Below, in pieces: positions 56,869-64,000 of a stretch of 64,000 nucleotides of DNA. Location of the stretch: the NCBI GenBank assembly GCA_001302245.1, contig LGYU01000033.1:1-64000 (forward strand). Direction: 5' to 3'. Numbering within the stretch: position 1 is the first letter of the stretch; every line of letters starts with the position of its first letter. The notes under the pieces were generated by a model, which had not been told where the DNA came from, ran no database searches, and worked only from the letters and a program-made list of their open reading frames with translations. This DNA comes from Chitinophagaceae bacterium PMP191F (GTDB lineage Bacteria; Bacteroidota; Bacteroidia; Chitinophagales; Chitinophagaceae). The translations under genes were made by a program, and so were the position numbers.

Positions 56869-58188
56869 ATGGCGAATCAAGTACCATTATACGATAATCT
56901 GGTGCATAGTTTTGACAGTGCTGCGCTGGTAGCTGAGCCGGAAAATGTGCAGCAGGCAAGAAAGAAAGGTTTTGAACGTTTCCGCGAAACAGGATTTCCT
57001 ACGCGCAGACACGAAGAGTGGAAGTATACCAACCTCACTGCTTTTTTGCAGGATGCTTACCAGGTAAAACCTTCCGGTAAGAAATCTATTCCAGCCGTTT
57101 TACTGAAAGATGCAGACATTCATTCGTTAGACAGCTATAAAATAGTATTGCTGAATGGTGAGTTGCAGGGTGTGGCAGAAGACCTGCCTGATGCGGTAAA
57201 GATCCGTTCATTGAGTGAAGCGCGTAATGAAGCTGCATTTCTGAAATACTTTGGCAAAAATGCCGATGTGGATGGCTCTCCGCTTACCGCATTGAATACT
57301 GCATTGTTTGCAGGCGGCTTGTTTATTGAGATCGCTGCCAAAGCGGAACTGGATAAACCACTGCACATTGTGCATGGTTTTACATCAAACGACAGTTTGT
57401 TTGTACAGCCACGCCACCTGATGGTAGTACACAAAAGTGCCGGTGTAAGTATTATTGAATCCGTTGTATCAGAAGATACTGGTAATAAAATATTCGTCAA
57501 CACACTTACTGAAGTTGTTGTAGAAGAGAACGCTCATTTTGATCATTACCTGGTGCAGACTGCACAAAGCGGTACACGCCTGGTAAACCAGACCGAAGTA
57601 AACCAGAAACGCGATAGTGTATACAACAATTATACATTCTCTTTGCCCAAGGCCGAGCTGATACGCAACAACCTGCACATTGTGCTGGCTGATGAACAAA
57701 CAGAAGCGCACCTGTACGGTTTGTATGTAGGTACCGGCGAACAGCTGATCGATAACCATTCACTGGTTAATCACAGAATGCCCAATTGCAACAGCAACGA
57801 AGTTTATAAAGGTGTACTGGCTGATAGTGCTACCGGAGTCTTCAATGGCAAAATATTTGTGCACCACGATGCGCAGAAAACCAATGCCTTTCAGCAGAAC
57901 AACAACCTGCTGTTAACGCCCAAAGCCTCTATCAACACCAAGCCACAGCTGGAGATCTTTGCTGATGATGTAAAATGCAGTCACGGTTCTACCACCGGGC
58001 AACTGAGCAAAGAATCTATGTTCTACCTGCAGTCGCGCGGTATTGGCGAAGCTACTGCCCGTGCATTACTGGTAAACGCTTTTGCTTTTGATGTAACCAG
58101 CAAGATAAAGATCCCGGCATTGGAGCAGCATATCAACCACCTGGTTACGCATCATATTCCTGTACACGAAGCAGACGATCATGCATAG
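56869..58188 (+). CDS. sufD: Fe-S cluster assembly protein SufD
   Basis: A 439-residue SufD protein. The N-terminal helical part has GFPTRRHEEWKYTNLTAFL, the beta-helix core has typical segments (NHSLVNHRMPNCNSNEVYKGVLAD, GKIFVHHDAQKTNAFQQNNNLLL) and the C-terminal part has ADDVKCSHGSTTGQLSKESMFYLQSRGI. It is the heterodimer partner of SufB in the scaffold and has a role in iron entry. Its 3' end overlaps sufS by eight bases. Confidence 0.95.
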   Translation: MANQVPLYDNLVHSFDSAALVAEPENVQQARKKGFERFRETGFPTRRHEEWKYTNLTAFLQDAYQVKPSGKKSIPAVLLKDADIHSLDSYKIVLLNGELQGVAEDLPDAVKIRSLSEARNEAAFLKYFGKNADVDGSPLTALNTALFAGGLFIEIAAKAELDKPLHIVHGFTSNDSLFVQPRHLMVVHKSAGVSIIESVVSEDTGNKIFVNTLTEVVVEENAHFDHYLVQTAQSGTRLVNQTEVNQKRDSVYNNYTFSLPKAELIRNNLHIVLADEQTEAHLYGLYVGTGEQLIDNHSLVNHRMPNCNSNEVYKGVLADSATGVFNGKIFVHHDAQKTNAFQQNNNLLLTPKASINTKPQLEIFADDVKCSHGSTTGQLSKESMFYLQSRGIGEATARALLVNAFAFDVTSKIKIPALEQHINHLVTHHIPVHEADDHA

Positions 58189-59431
58189 TGAATCCGCAAC
58201 GATATTGAACACTGGAAAAAGCATTGACGATATACGCAGTCAATTCCCGATACTTCAGACAAAAGTGTACGGGCAGCCGCTGGTGTATTTTGACAATGGT
58301 GCCACTACACAAAAGCCACTGGCTGTGATCAATGCCATGGATGAGTATTACCGCGAATACAACAGCAATGTTCACCGCGGAGTGCATCATTTAAGCCAGC
58401 GTGCTACTGATGTGTTTGAAGAAACACGTCGTAAAGTAACCGCCTATATCAATGCTGCACATGATTATGAAGTGTTGTACACCAAAGGCACTACTGAATC
58501 TGTCAATCTTGTAGCAAGCTGTTTCGGAAAACGTTTTGTAAAACCCGGCAACAGCGTGATCATTTCTGCTATGGAACATCATTCCAATATTGTTCCCTGG
58601 CAAATGATGTGTGAAGACAGAGGTGCTATCCTGAAAGTGATTCCCATTAATGACAAAGGGGAATTGCTGATGGATGAGTTTGAACAATTGCTGGATGATA
58701 CCGTAAGTATTATTTCGGTAAACTATATTTCCAATTCATTGGGTACTGTTAACCCCATACGTGATATTATTGCCAAAGCACATGCCAAAGGTGTTCCGGT
58801 AATGATCGATGCGGCACAGGCTATTCAGCACCTGCCGATCGACGTGCAGGATCTGGATGTGGATTTCCTGGCCTTTTCTTCTCATAAAATGTATGGTCCT
58901 ACAGGGATCGGTATTTTGTACGGGAAAGAAAAATGGCTGAATGAAATGCCTCCGTACCAGGGTGGGGGAGAAATGATCAAAACTGTTTCTTTTCAAAAGA
59001 CGGTCTACAACGTATTGCCTTTTAAATTTGAAGCAGGTACCCCGGCTATTGCTGAAGTAGTTGGTCTGGGTGCTGCTGTTGATTTTATCAATGGCATTGG
59101 CCTGGATTTTATACAAGAGCGTGAAGCACGCCTGCTGGATTATGCATTAAACGCATTGAAAAAAATTGATGGCATCCGTATAGTAGGTGAAGCAAAAGAA
59201 CGTAGTGGTGTTATTTCTTTCCTGGTAGGCAATGCACATCCCTTTGATGTAGGTGAATTGCTGGACAAACAAGGGATTGCTGTACGTACAGGTCACCATT
59301 GCTGTCAGCCATTGATGGACTGGTTTGAAATTCCCGGAACTGTTCGTGCTTCTATTACTTTTTACAATACAGAAGAAGAAATTGATAAACTGGTAGCAGG
59401 TGTTCTGAAAGCTGTGAAACTGCTGAGCTAA
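58181..59431 (+). CDS. sufS: Cysteine desulfurase SufS
   Basis: A 416-residue group II cysteine desulfurase. The PLP lysine is Lys236 in FSSHKMYGPTGIG, and the active-site cysteine is Cys374 in VRTGHHCCQPLMDWF (directly followed by a second Cys375). It mobilises sulfur from cysteine as a persulfide and hands it to SufE. A strong palindrome lies between this gene and sufE. Confidence 0.95.
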   Translation: MHSESATILNTGKSIDDIRSQFPILQTKVYGQPLVYFDNGATTQKPLAVINAMDEYYREYNSNVHRGVHHLSQRATDVFEETRRKVTAYINAAHDYEVLYTKGTTESVNLVASCFGKRFVKPGNSVIISAMEHHSNIVPWQMMCEDRGAILKVIPINDKGELLMDEFEQLLDDTVSIISVNYISNSLGTVNPIRDIIAKAHAKGVPVMIDAAQAIQHLPIDVQDLDVDFLAFSSHKMYGPTGIGILYGKEKWLNEMPPYQGGGEMIKTVSFQKTVYNVLPFKFEAGTPAIAEVVGLGAAVDFINGIGLDFIQEREARLLDYALNALKKIDGIRIVGEAKERSGVISFLVGNAHPFDVGELLDKQGIAVRTGHHCCQPLMDWFEIPGTVRASITFYNTEEEIDKLVAGVLKAVKLLS

Positions 59432-59459
59432 CATACTGAACCGGTTTGAAGCGGAATAA

Positions 59460-59497
59460 CAGACGACATCCTTTTAAAAGGATGTCGTCTGTGTTTT
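59460..59497 (+). terminator. Perfect 32-bp palindrome between sufS and sufE
   Basis: CAGACGACATCCTTTT (59460-59475) is followed directly by its exact reverse complement (59476-59491), then TGTTTTAG. It lies 28 bases after the sufS stop and about 105 bases before sufE. It could be an intrinsic terminator or attenuator that lowers sufE and sufT expression relative to sufABCDS, or an RNA-stability hairpin. The T tract is short, so termination may be partial. Confidence 0.65.
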
Positions 59498-59596
59498 AGA
59501 TGCTTCCGGGCATATCCCTGTTTTGACGTAATTTTGATATTTCTGTCAAGCGTAAGGTTTGAACCATTATACGCTGCGTTTGTTAAACTTACTATT

Positions 59597-60025
59597 ATGA
59601 CAATCAACGAAAAGCAGGACGAGATCATTGAAGAATTTGAGCTGTTTGGTGACTGGATGGAGAAGTATGAACACATCATCCAGATCGGAAAAGATCTGCC
59701 GCTGATTAAAGATGAATATAAGACTGAAGAACATCTGATCAAAGGTTGTCAGTCGCGGGTATGGTTACATGCTGATTATATCGATGGTAAACTGTCTTTT
59801 ACTGCCGACAGCGATGCCCTGATCACTAAAGGACTGGTTGGGCTGGTGGTAAGGGTATTGTCTGGACATACACCCAAAGAGATCGTTGATACAGAGATTT
59901 ATTTTATTGATGATATCGGTTTACGCAGCCATCTTTCACCTACCCGTTCTAATGGTTTGCTGTCTATGTTGAAACAGATCAAGTTGTATGCAGTGGCCTA
60001 TCTTGTAAAAGATCAACAGCAATAA
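59597..60025 (+). CDS. sufE: Sulfur acceptor protein SufE
   Basis: A 142-residue SufE protein starting MTINEKQDEIIEEFELFGDWMEKYE. The sulfur-accepting Cys51 lies in HLIKGCQSRVWLHA, the same position as in E. coli SufE. It accepts persulfide sulfur from SufS Cys374 and delivers it to SufB. The ATG at 59597 was preferred to an in-frame start 63 bases upstream that would add an unlike N-terminus. Confidence 0.95.
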   Translation: MTINEKQDEIIEEFELFGDWMEKYEHIIQIGKDLPLIKDEYKTEEHLIKGCQSRVWLHADYIDGKLSFTADSDALITKGLVGLVVRVLSGHTPKEIVDTEIYFIDDIGLRSHLSPTRSNGLLSMLKQIKLYAVAYLVKDQQQ

Positions 60026-60029
60026 CGTT

Positions 60030-60338
60030 ATGGAAACAAGCTTGCGCGATAAGATTGAAGAAACATTGAAAACAGTACACGACCCTGAAATTCCCGTAAA
60101 CATCTGGGAACTGGGCCTGGTGTATGAACTTAAAATTGAAGATAACGGATTCGTTAAGGTCACCATGACCTTAACCGCACCAGCCTGTCCTGTGGCTGGT
60201 GATATCATTGCCGAAGTGCAACAGAAAGTATCAGCCCTGGAAGGAGTGAATGATGTATATGTTCACCTGACATTTGATCCGCCGTGGACAAGGGATATGA
60301 TGAGCGAAGAGGCGAAGCTGGAGCTGGGATTTTTGTAG
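60030..60338 (+). CDS. DUF59/MIP18-family Fe-S maturation protein (SufT-like)
   Basis: A 102-residue single DUF59 domain: VHDPEIPVNIWELGLVYEL, then VKVTMTLTAPACPVAGDII with the conserved Cys, and VHLTFDPPWTRDMMSEEAKLELG. Stand-alone members next to suf genes help target clusters to apoproteins (SufT). It starts five bases after sufE, so it is certainly co-transcribed with it. Confidence 0.9.
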   Translation: METSLRDKIEETLKTVHDPEIPVNIWELGLVYELKIEDNGFVKVTMTLTAPACPVAGDIIAEVQQKVSALEGVNDVYVHLTFDPPWTRDMMSEEAKLELGFL

Positions 60339-60798
60339 TGAGTAGTGAGTTGTTAGTGGTGGTTGCTCATTGTGCTACTGCCGATTTTGAGATATTGAGA
60401 TTTTGTGATCTATTGAAAACAATTGTGAGTGCCCTGGCTACTCTTGAATGATTTATCAACTTTCTATCATCCGTAAGCGTTAAGTGTTCGGTATCAGGCA
60501 TAAAAACAGCCAGTCGGTCACTTGCCATAACCGCCGGCTGTTTACCCATGATAAAACGAACGCTTAGAGGTTGATATTTTTTGATTTGAAATCGAATCCA
60601 CTGCAGAGGATCGTTTCACGCAAGGACAGCAAAGAAAATGCAGAGCTGCCATGAAGATGAATCGCATTCCATACTTCCGACCTTGTACTTCTTGCCTTGT
60701 TCACTGAACCTTGTTTTTTTCAAACTTTGGACTTCGATTCTTTTCGAAATGCTGTATTCAGGCTTACCTTTTAACAGATTTCTTGAATTTTGCACCTT
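60339..60798. other. Intergenic region between suf locus and PUL
   Basis: This 460-base gap separates two convergent units. It starts with short direct repeats of GTGAGT/GTAGTGAG type (60338-60360) and contains the nested inverted repeat at 60454-60576. No convincing gene was seen. Confidence 0.5.
60454..60582 (+). repeat. 123-nt nested inverted repeat with trailing T run
   Basis: Four concentric complementary pairs are present: TATCAAC 60454-60460 with GTTGATA 60570-60576; TAAGCGTT 60474-60481 with AACGCTTA 60559-60566; AAACAGCC 60504-60511 with GGCTGTTT 60536-60543; CGGT 60515-60518 with ACCG 60530-60533. It is followed by TTTTTTGATTTG. This can fold as one long interrupted hairpin. It may be a structured RNA, a complex terminator for the suf operon or a small transposable palindrome. 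Confidence 0.6.
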
Positions 60799-62949
60799 CT
60801 ATTTATACTTTCCCAACTTCTTCACCTGTTCTGCATCTGCAGGTACAATACTTACTGCTGCACCACCTCCGGCCGCCAAAGCAATACGTAATGTGGTAGC
60901 ATTGGTAACAATGTACTGGTTGATCTGGTATGCTTCAGGATTATTCTTCCAGTCTGCACCCTTACCATCAGCATAAATAGTTGCCATGTAGGCCTGGTTG
61001 CTGTTCAGGAATGATAACGGAATGGTTGCCGTGCGACTATTTTCATCGGTAATAGCACCAATGAACCAGTTAGTACTGTTCTTTTGTTTGCGTGCAATGG
61101 TGATGTAATCGCCGGGTTCTGCTTCGCAGATCTTTGTATCATCCCAGTCTACCGGAACATCACGGATAAAACGAAATGCATCCGGTTTGGCTTCATAATT
61201 TTCCGGCAGATCGGCTGCCATCTGCAACGGGCTATAGAGCGTTACATACAAGGCCAGTTGTTTACACAAAGTGGTATGAACCTGTCTTTGTGGTGCGCCT
61301 GGTGCATATCCTTTCAGTTTAAAAATACCAGGTGTATAGTCCATAGGGCCACCCATTAAGCGGGTGAAGGGCAGAATTGTTTCATGTTCCGGTGCATTAC
61401 CATCACTGAAGGCATTATACTCATTGCCACGGGCAGCCTCGCTGGCCAGCCAGTTGGGATATGTGCGGTGTAAACCGGTAGGCCGAGGTGGCTCATGTAC
61501 ATCTACCATTACTTGGTATTGTAATCCTTTTTCGGCCACACGTATGTAATGATTGACCATCCACTGACCATCGTGGTGTTCACCACGGGGAATGATCTTT
61601 CCAACATACCCTGTTTTTACTGCAGGATAATTAAATTGTTTCATGAAACGGAATGCAGTATCCAGTTGCCGTTCATAACTGGTGGCAGAACCAGATGTTT
61701 CGTTGTGCATGATCATCGAAACTCCTTGGGAAGCTGCATAACGCATCAGTACCTGTACATCAAAGTCGGGATAAGGCCTGGTAAAATCAAATACATCTTC
61801 TTTCCAGTTGCCAAACCAGTCTTCCCAGCCCCTGTTCCAGCCCTCTACCAATACACCTTTGATATTGTTCTTTGCTGCAAAGTCAATGTAACGTTTTACG
61901 TTGGCGGTATTGGCACCATGACGGTTGTTAGGGATTAGTTGTCCATTGGCATCAGTACTGTCCGGAAAGTCAGAATAACTCCAGGTGCTTTTTCCTGTTT
62001 GCATTTCCCACCATACACCTACAAATTTCATGGGTTGTATCCATGAAGTGTTGCCGGAAGTGGCGGGTTCATTCAGGTTCAGGATGGTTTTAGACGATAG
62101 CATGTCTGCTGCTTTATCGCTTACCAGTATAGTTCGCCAGGGCGTATGACAAGGTGCATGCAGGTAAGCTTTGTTCCCTGTGGCATCAGGCACCAACGCT
62201 GAAGTCAGTGCATAATTGCTTCTGTTTACATGCAGTTGCATAGCAGGGTAATTGATCAATGCTGCTTCATGTATATTGATATACAGTCCATCATCACTCT
62301 TCATCATCAGCGGTGTTTGTACTGCATATTGGTCCGGCGTTACGCGTACCGCAATATCCGTAGCTGCATGCATTACTTTCCAGGCATCTATTTCGTTGAT
62401 GCGGGAAGTAGTGTAAGCATATTCGTTGGTGTCATAGTCGCCGGGTATCCAGAAGGTTTTATGATTGCCTGTCAGGTTGAATGCTGACCGTTCTTCAGTA
62501 ACAATAAAGTATTTCAGATTAGGCTGCTTCGGAAATTCATAACGAAAGCCAATGCCATCTTCAAACACCCTGAATACAATATCCAGTAATCTGAACGGAG
62601 CCTGCTGCTGTTGCAGGTATACGGTGAGCTGTTGGTAGTGTGAGCGGATGCTGCCGGTTTCACCCCATACCGGCTGCCAGGTTTCATCTACCTCCTTTTT
62701 ATCGGTACCGCGCACGTTGAATCCTTTGTAAAAGGTGCTGTCATCGGCCAGTGAAAAACCAAGCGGGGAGGGATGAATAACCGGTCTGCCGTTGTAATAC
62801 ACAGCGTACGTAGGAATACCATTGGCGTCTGCATAAAATTCCAGTTTCACCTTGCCCAATGTTACAGATTCCCTGCCGGCAGACTGTGCAATACAACAAT
62901 GCAGCAATACTGTGCACAGTAATGAAGAAACAACAATTTTCGATAACAT
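60799..62949 (-). CDS. GH97 alpha-glucosidase (SusB-like)
   Basis: An exported protein of about 716 residues, starting MLSKIVVSSLLCTVLLHCCIAQS (signal peptide). The GH97 (beta/alpha)8 barrel shows NIKGVLVEGWNRGWEDWFGNW, MHNETSGSATSYERQ, VMVDVHEPPRPTGLHRTYPNW and ASEAARGNEYNAFS. The glutamates in DVHE and SEAARGNE correspond to the calcium-coordinating and catalytic residues of inverting SusB-type enzymes, rather than the Asp nucleophile of retaining GH97s. It should hydrolyse alpha-glucosides in the periplasm. It is downstream of a SusD gene as part of a polysaccharide utilisation locus. Confidence 0.92.
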   Translation of the reverse strand: MLSKIVVSSLLCTVLLHCCIAQSAGRESVTLGKVKLEFYADANGIPTYAVYYNGRPVIHPSPLGFSLADDSTFYKGFNVRGTDKKEVDETWQPVWGETGSIRSHYQQLTVYLQQQQAPFRLLDIVFRVFEDGIGFRYEFPKQPNLKYFIVTEERSAFNLTGNHKTFWIPGDYDTNEYAYTTSRINEIDAWKVMHAATDIAVRVTPDQYAVQTPLMMKSDDGLYINIHEAALINYPAMQLHVNRSNYALTSALVPDATGNKAYLHAPCHTPWRTILVSDKAADMLSSKTILNLNEPATSGNTSWIQPMKFVGVWWEMQTGKSTWSYSDFPDSTDANGQLIPNNRHGANTANVKRYIDFAAKNNIKGVLVEGWNRGWEDWFGNWKEDVFDFTRPYPDFDVQVLMRYAASQGVSMIMHNETSGSATSYERQLDTAFRFMKQFNYPAVKTGYVGKIIPRGEHHDGQWMVNHYIRVAEKGLQYQVMVDVHEPPRPTGLHRTYPNWLASEAARGNEYNAFSDGNAPEHETILPFTRLMGGPMDYTPGIFKLKGYAPGAPQRQVHTTLCKQLALYVTLYSPLQMAADLPENYEAKPDAFRFIRDVPVDWDDTKICEAEPGDYITIARKQKNSTNWFIGAITDENSRTATIPLSFLNSNQAYMATIYADGKGADWKNNPEAYQINQYIVTNATTLRIALAAGGGAAVSIVPADAEQVKKLGKYK

Positions 62950-62980
62950 ATTTTTCCGCTGATTTGGACTTTTGAAAGAA

Positions 62981-63013
62981 GTAAGCGTCATCATTTGCCC
63001 TGATGACGCTTAC
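62981..63013 (-). other. Intercistronic hairpin between SusD and GH97 genes
   Basis: A perfect 13-bp stem (GTAAGCGTCATCA at 62981-62993, complement at 63001-63013) has a 7-nt loop. On the minus strand only TTCTTTC follows, not a long T run. It may stabilise the SusD message or partly terminate, as is common between susD and downstream enzyme genes. Confidence 0.65.
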
Positions 63014-63022
63014 AGGAATTGA

Positions 63023-64000
63023 CTAATAACCCGGGTTCTGCTGTTTTGCTATAACAGTGTTGGTATTAAACTCATTGCTGGGTATGGGCCAGCTGTAAGA
63101 TCTTGTTTCACTCCAGTCAATAGTACCACCTGTGGGCAGGGTGGTATTATAGTAGGTGGCTTCTGCTTTGCCAATACGCCATCTGCACACATCAAACCAC
63201 CAGTGACCTTCATTGAACAATTCAGCCCAGCGTTCGTATGCAAGCGGATTGTTGCTGAGATTTACATCTGCTGCATCTGCTTTGGTCTTTGCGGTGAGAC
63301 TGGCGTAGTCTACGGGTGAAGGAGCATTTACAGGATAGCTGTATGCTCTGCGTTTTACTTTGTTGATATATTCCAGCGCAGTAACATTGTCTCCGCTACT
63401 TTTGCAGGCTTCTGCATACAGTAGGAAAATATCAGCCAGGCGCAGGATATAATAGTTGGCGCCATCTGCTGCACTATATGCCCAGATATTGTTATCGTAG
63501 GTTGCAAATTTGCGATTGCTCCAGCCGTGGAAGTATTTCTGTATGTCGGCACCAATGCCTACAAATTTTGCAATGGGACGCCAGTTAACACCATCTGCAC
63601 TGCCGGAATCAACCCAGGGCTGCATGGTACATACATTCAAACGGGGATCAGTGATCTTGTTGTTGCGCATGTCAATTGATTGCTGTTTATATGCAGGATC
63701 AATGACCTGTTTGGGATTTCTGTAAGAAGCAGGCTTGCTGGCGTCAAATGCCGGATTGTTTACCAGTGTGTAGATTGGTAGTGTGAAACCAAAACGCAAC
63801 AGGTTTTTATCGTGTATAAATGTATTGCAATAACCCAGGTTGCCACCGGAACCGGTTTCGGTACCATCATCACCAATAACACAGGGCGACCAGATCAATC
63901 CCTGGCTGGTGGTAAGGTTGGAGTTGGGTGCAGGGCCAAAAATGCCGTAATCACCTTTGGAATCCCTGTCAACGTTGATCTCGAACAATGACTCTTCGTT
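63023..64000 (-). CDS. SusD/RagB-family nutrient-binding lipoprotein (partial)
   Basis: The C-terminal 325 or so residues of a SusD-like outer-membrane protein; the frame stays open to the window edge and the start lies outside. Family features are YILRLADIFLLYAEAC with following NVTALEYINKVKRRAY, NPLAYERWAELFNEGHWWFDVCRWR and the final SYSWPIPSNEFNTN...QQNPGY. With its SusC partner, presumably just upstream beyond 64000, it captures glycans at the cell surface and supplies the GH97 enzyme. Confidence 0.93.
   Translation of the reverse strand, partial: NEESLFEINVDRDSKGDYGIFGPAPNSNLTTSQGLIWSPCVIGDDGTETGSGGNLGYCNTFIHDKNLLRFGFTLPIYTLVNNPAFDASKPASYRNPKQVIDPAYKQQSIDMRNNKITDPRLNVCTMQPWVDSGSADGVNWRPIAKFVGIGADIQKYFHGWSNRKFATYDNNIWAYSAADGANYYILRLADIFLLYAEACKSSGDNVTALEYINKVKRRAYSYPVNAPSPVDYASLTAKTKADAADVNLSNNPLAYERWAELFNEGHWWFDVCRWRIGKAEATYYNTTLPTGGTIDWSETRSYSWPIPSNEFNTNTVIAKQQNPGY

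Noticed and set aside
1-64000. CRISPR arrays, tRNA or rRNA genes, complete insertion sequences
   Set aside because: No regularly spaced repeats, tRNA-like T-loop sequences, rRNA stretches or transposase genes were seen on reading both strands.

Overview
The window looks like chromosomal DNA from a member of the Bacteroidota, most likely a soil-type Chitinophagaceae (Chitinophaga/Niastella-like). The evidence is the presence of C-terminal type IX secretion sorting domains, a SusD-family lipoprotein beside a GH97 alpha-glucosidase, LytS/LytTR two-component pairs, promoter -7 elements of the Bacteroidota type (TAnnTTTG) and the absence of clear Shine-Dalgarno sequences. No rRNA, tRNA, CRISPR array, phage or complete insertion sequence was recognised.

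Layout. 1-122: tail of an upstream gene and its terminator. 0.26-6.7 kb: a tripartite RND efflux operon (small exported protein, adaptor, pump, outer-membrane channel). 6.7-10.8 kb: CBS protein, small PRPP-synthetase-like protein, di-haem peroxidase, T9SS cargo protein. 16.6-10.8 kb (minus): a second RND operon in the order channel-adaptor-pump. 17.6-22.1 kb: secreted rhamnogalacturonan lyase and a LytS/LytTR pair. 22.2-33.9 kb: mostly single housekeeping or stress genes (DUF3820, DJ-1/PfpI, TetR with its operator, DsbA-like, FMN reductase, LacI, Na+/H+ antiporter, DUF1345, GH63-like glycosidase, thioesterase, YdjM-like). 33.8-37.9 kb: a gene-poor island with a frameshifted AraC pseudogene, an intact AraC regulator and 1.7 kb of hairpin-rich non-coding DNA that resembles the 5' domains of a group II intron. 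37.9-42.9 kb: lone LytS kinase, exported EEP-family hydrolase, two SDRs and a ring-cleaving-dioxygenase-type VOC protein. 47.5-43.7 kb (minus): a Tat-exported three-subunit molybdenum aldehyde oxidoreductase (paoABC type). 47.9-50.8 kb: a MacB/FtsX-type permease and an internally deleted relative. 50.9-53.1 kb: two unrecognised proteins and a DoxX-like membrane protein. 53.2-60.3 kb: the Fe-S assembly locus, a SufR-like repressor divergent from sufA-B-C-D-S-E and a DUF59 (SufT-like) gene. 60.4-64 kb: a structured intergenic element, then the end of a polysaccharide utilisation locus (GH97 and partial SusD) whose SusC lies outside the window.

The best-integrated unit is the suf locus. Its repressor and operon are fired by two back-to-back promoters whose -7 elements both overlap one 17-bp palindrome (53895-53911), which fits a single SufR operator controlling both directions. 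The most puzzling region is 36.2-37.9 kb. Secondary observations are a perfect 32-bp palindrome between sufS and sufE, a 123-nt nested inverted repeat after the suf locus, and an Asp-to-Asn change in the proton-relay pair of the first RND pump.
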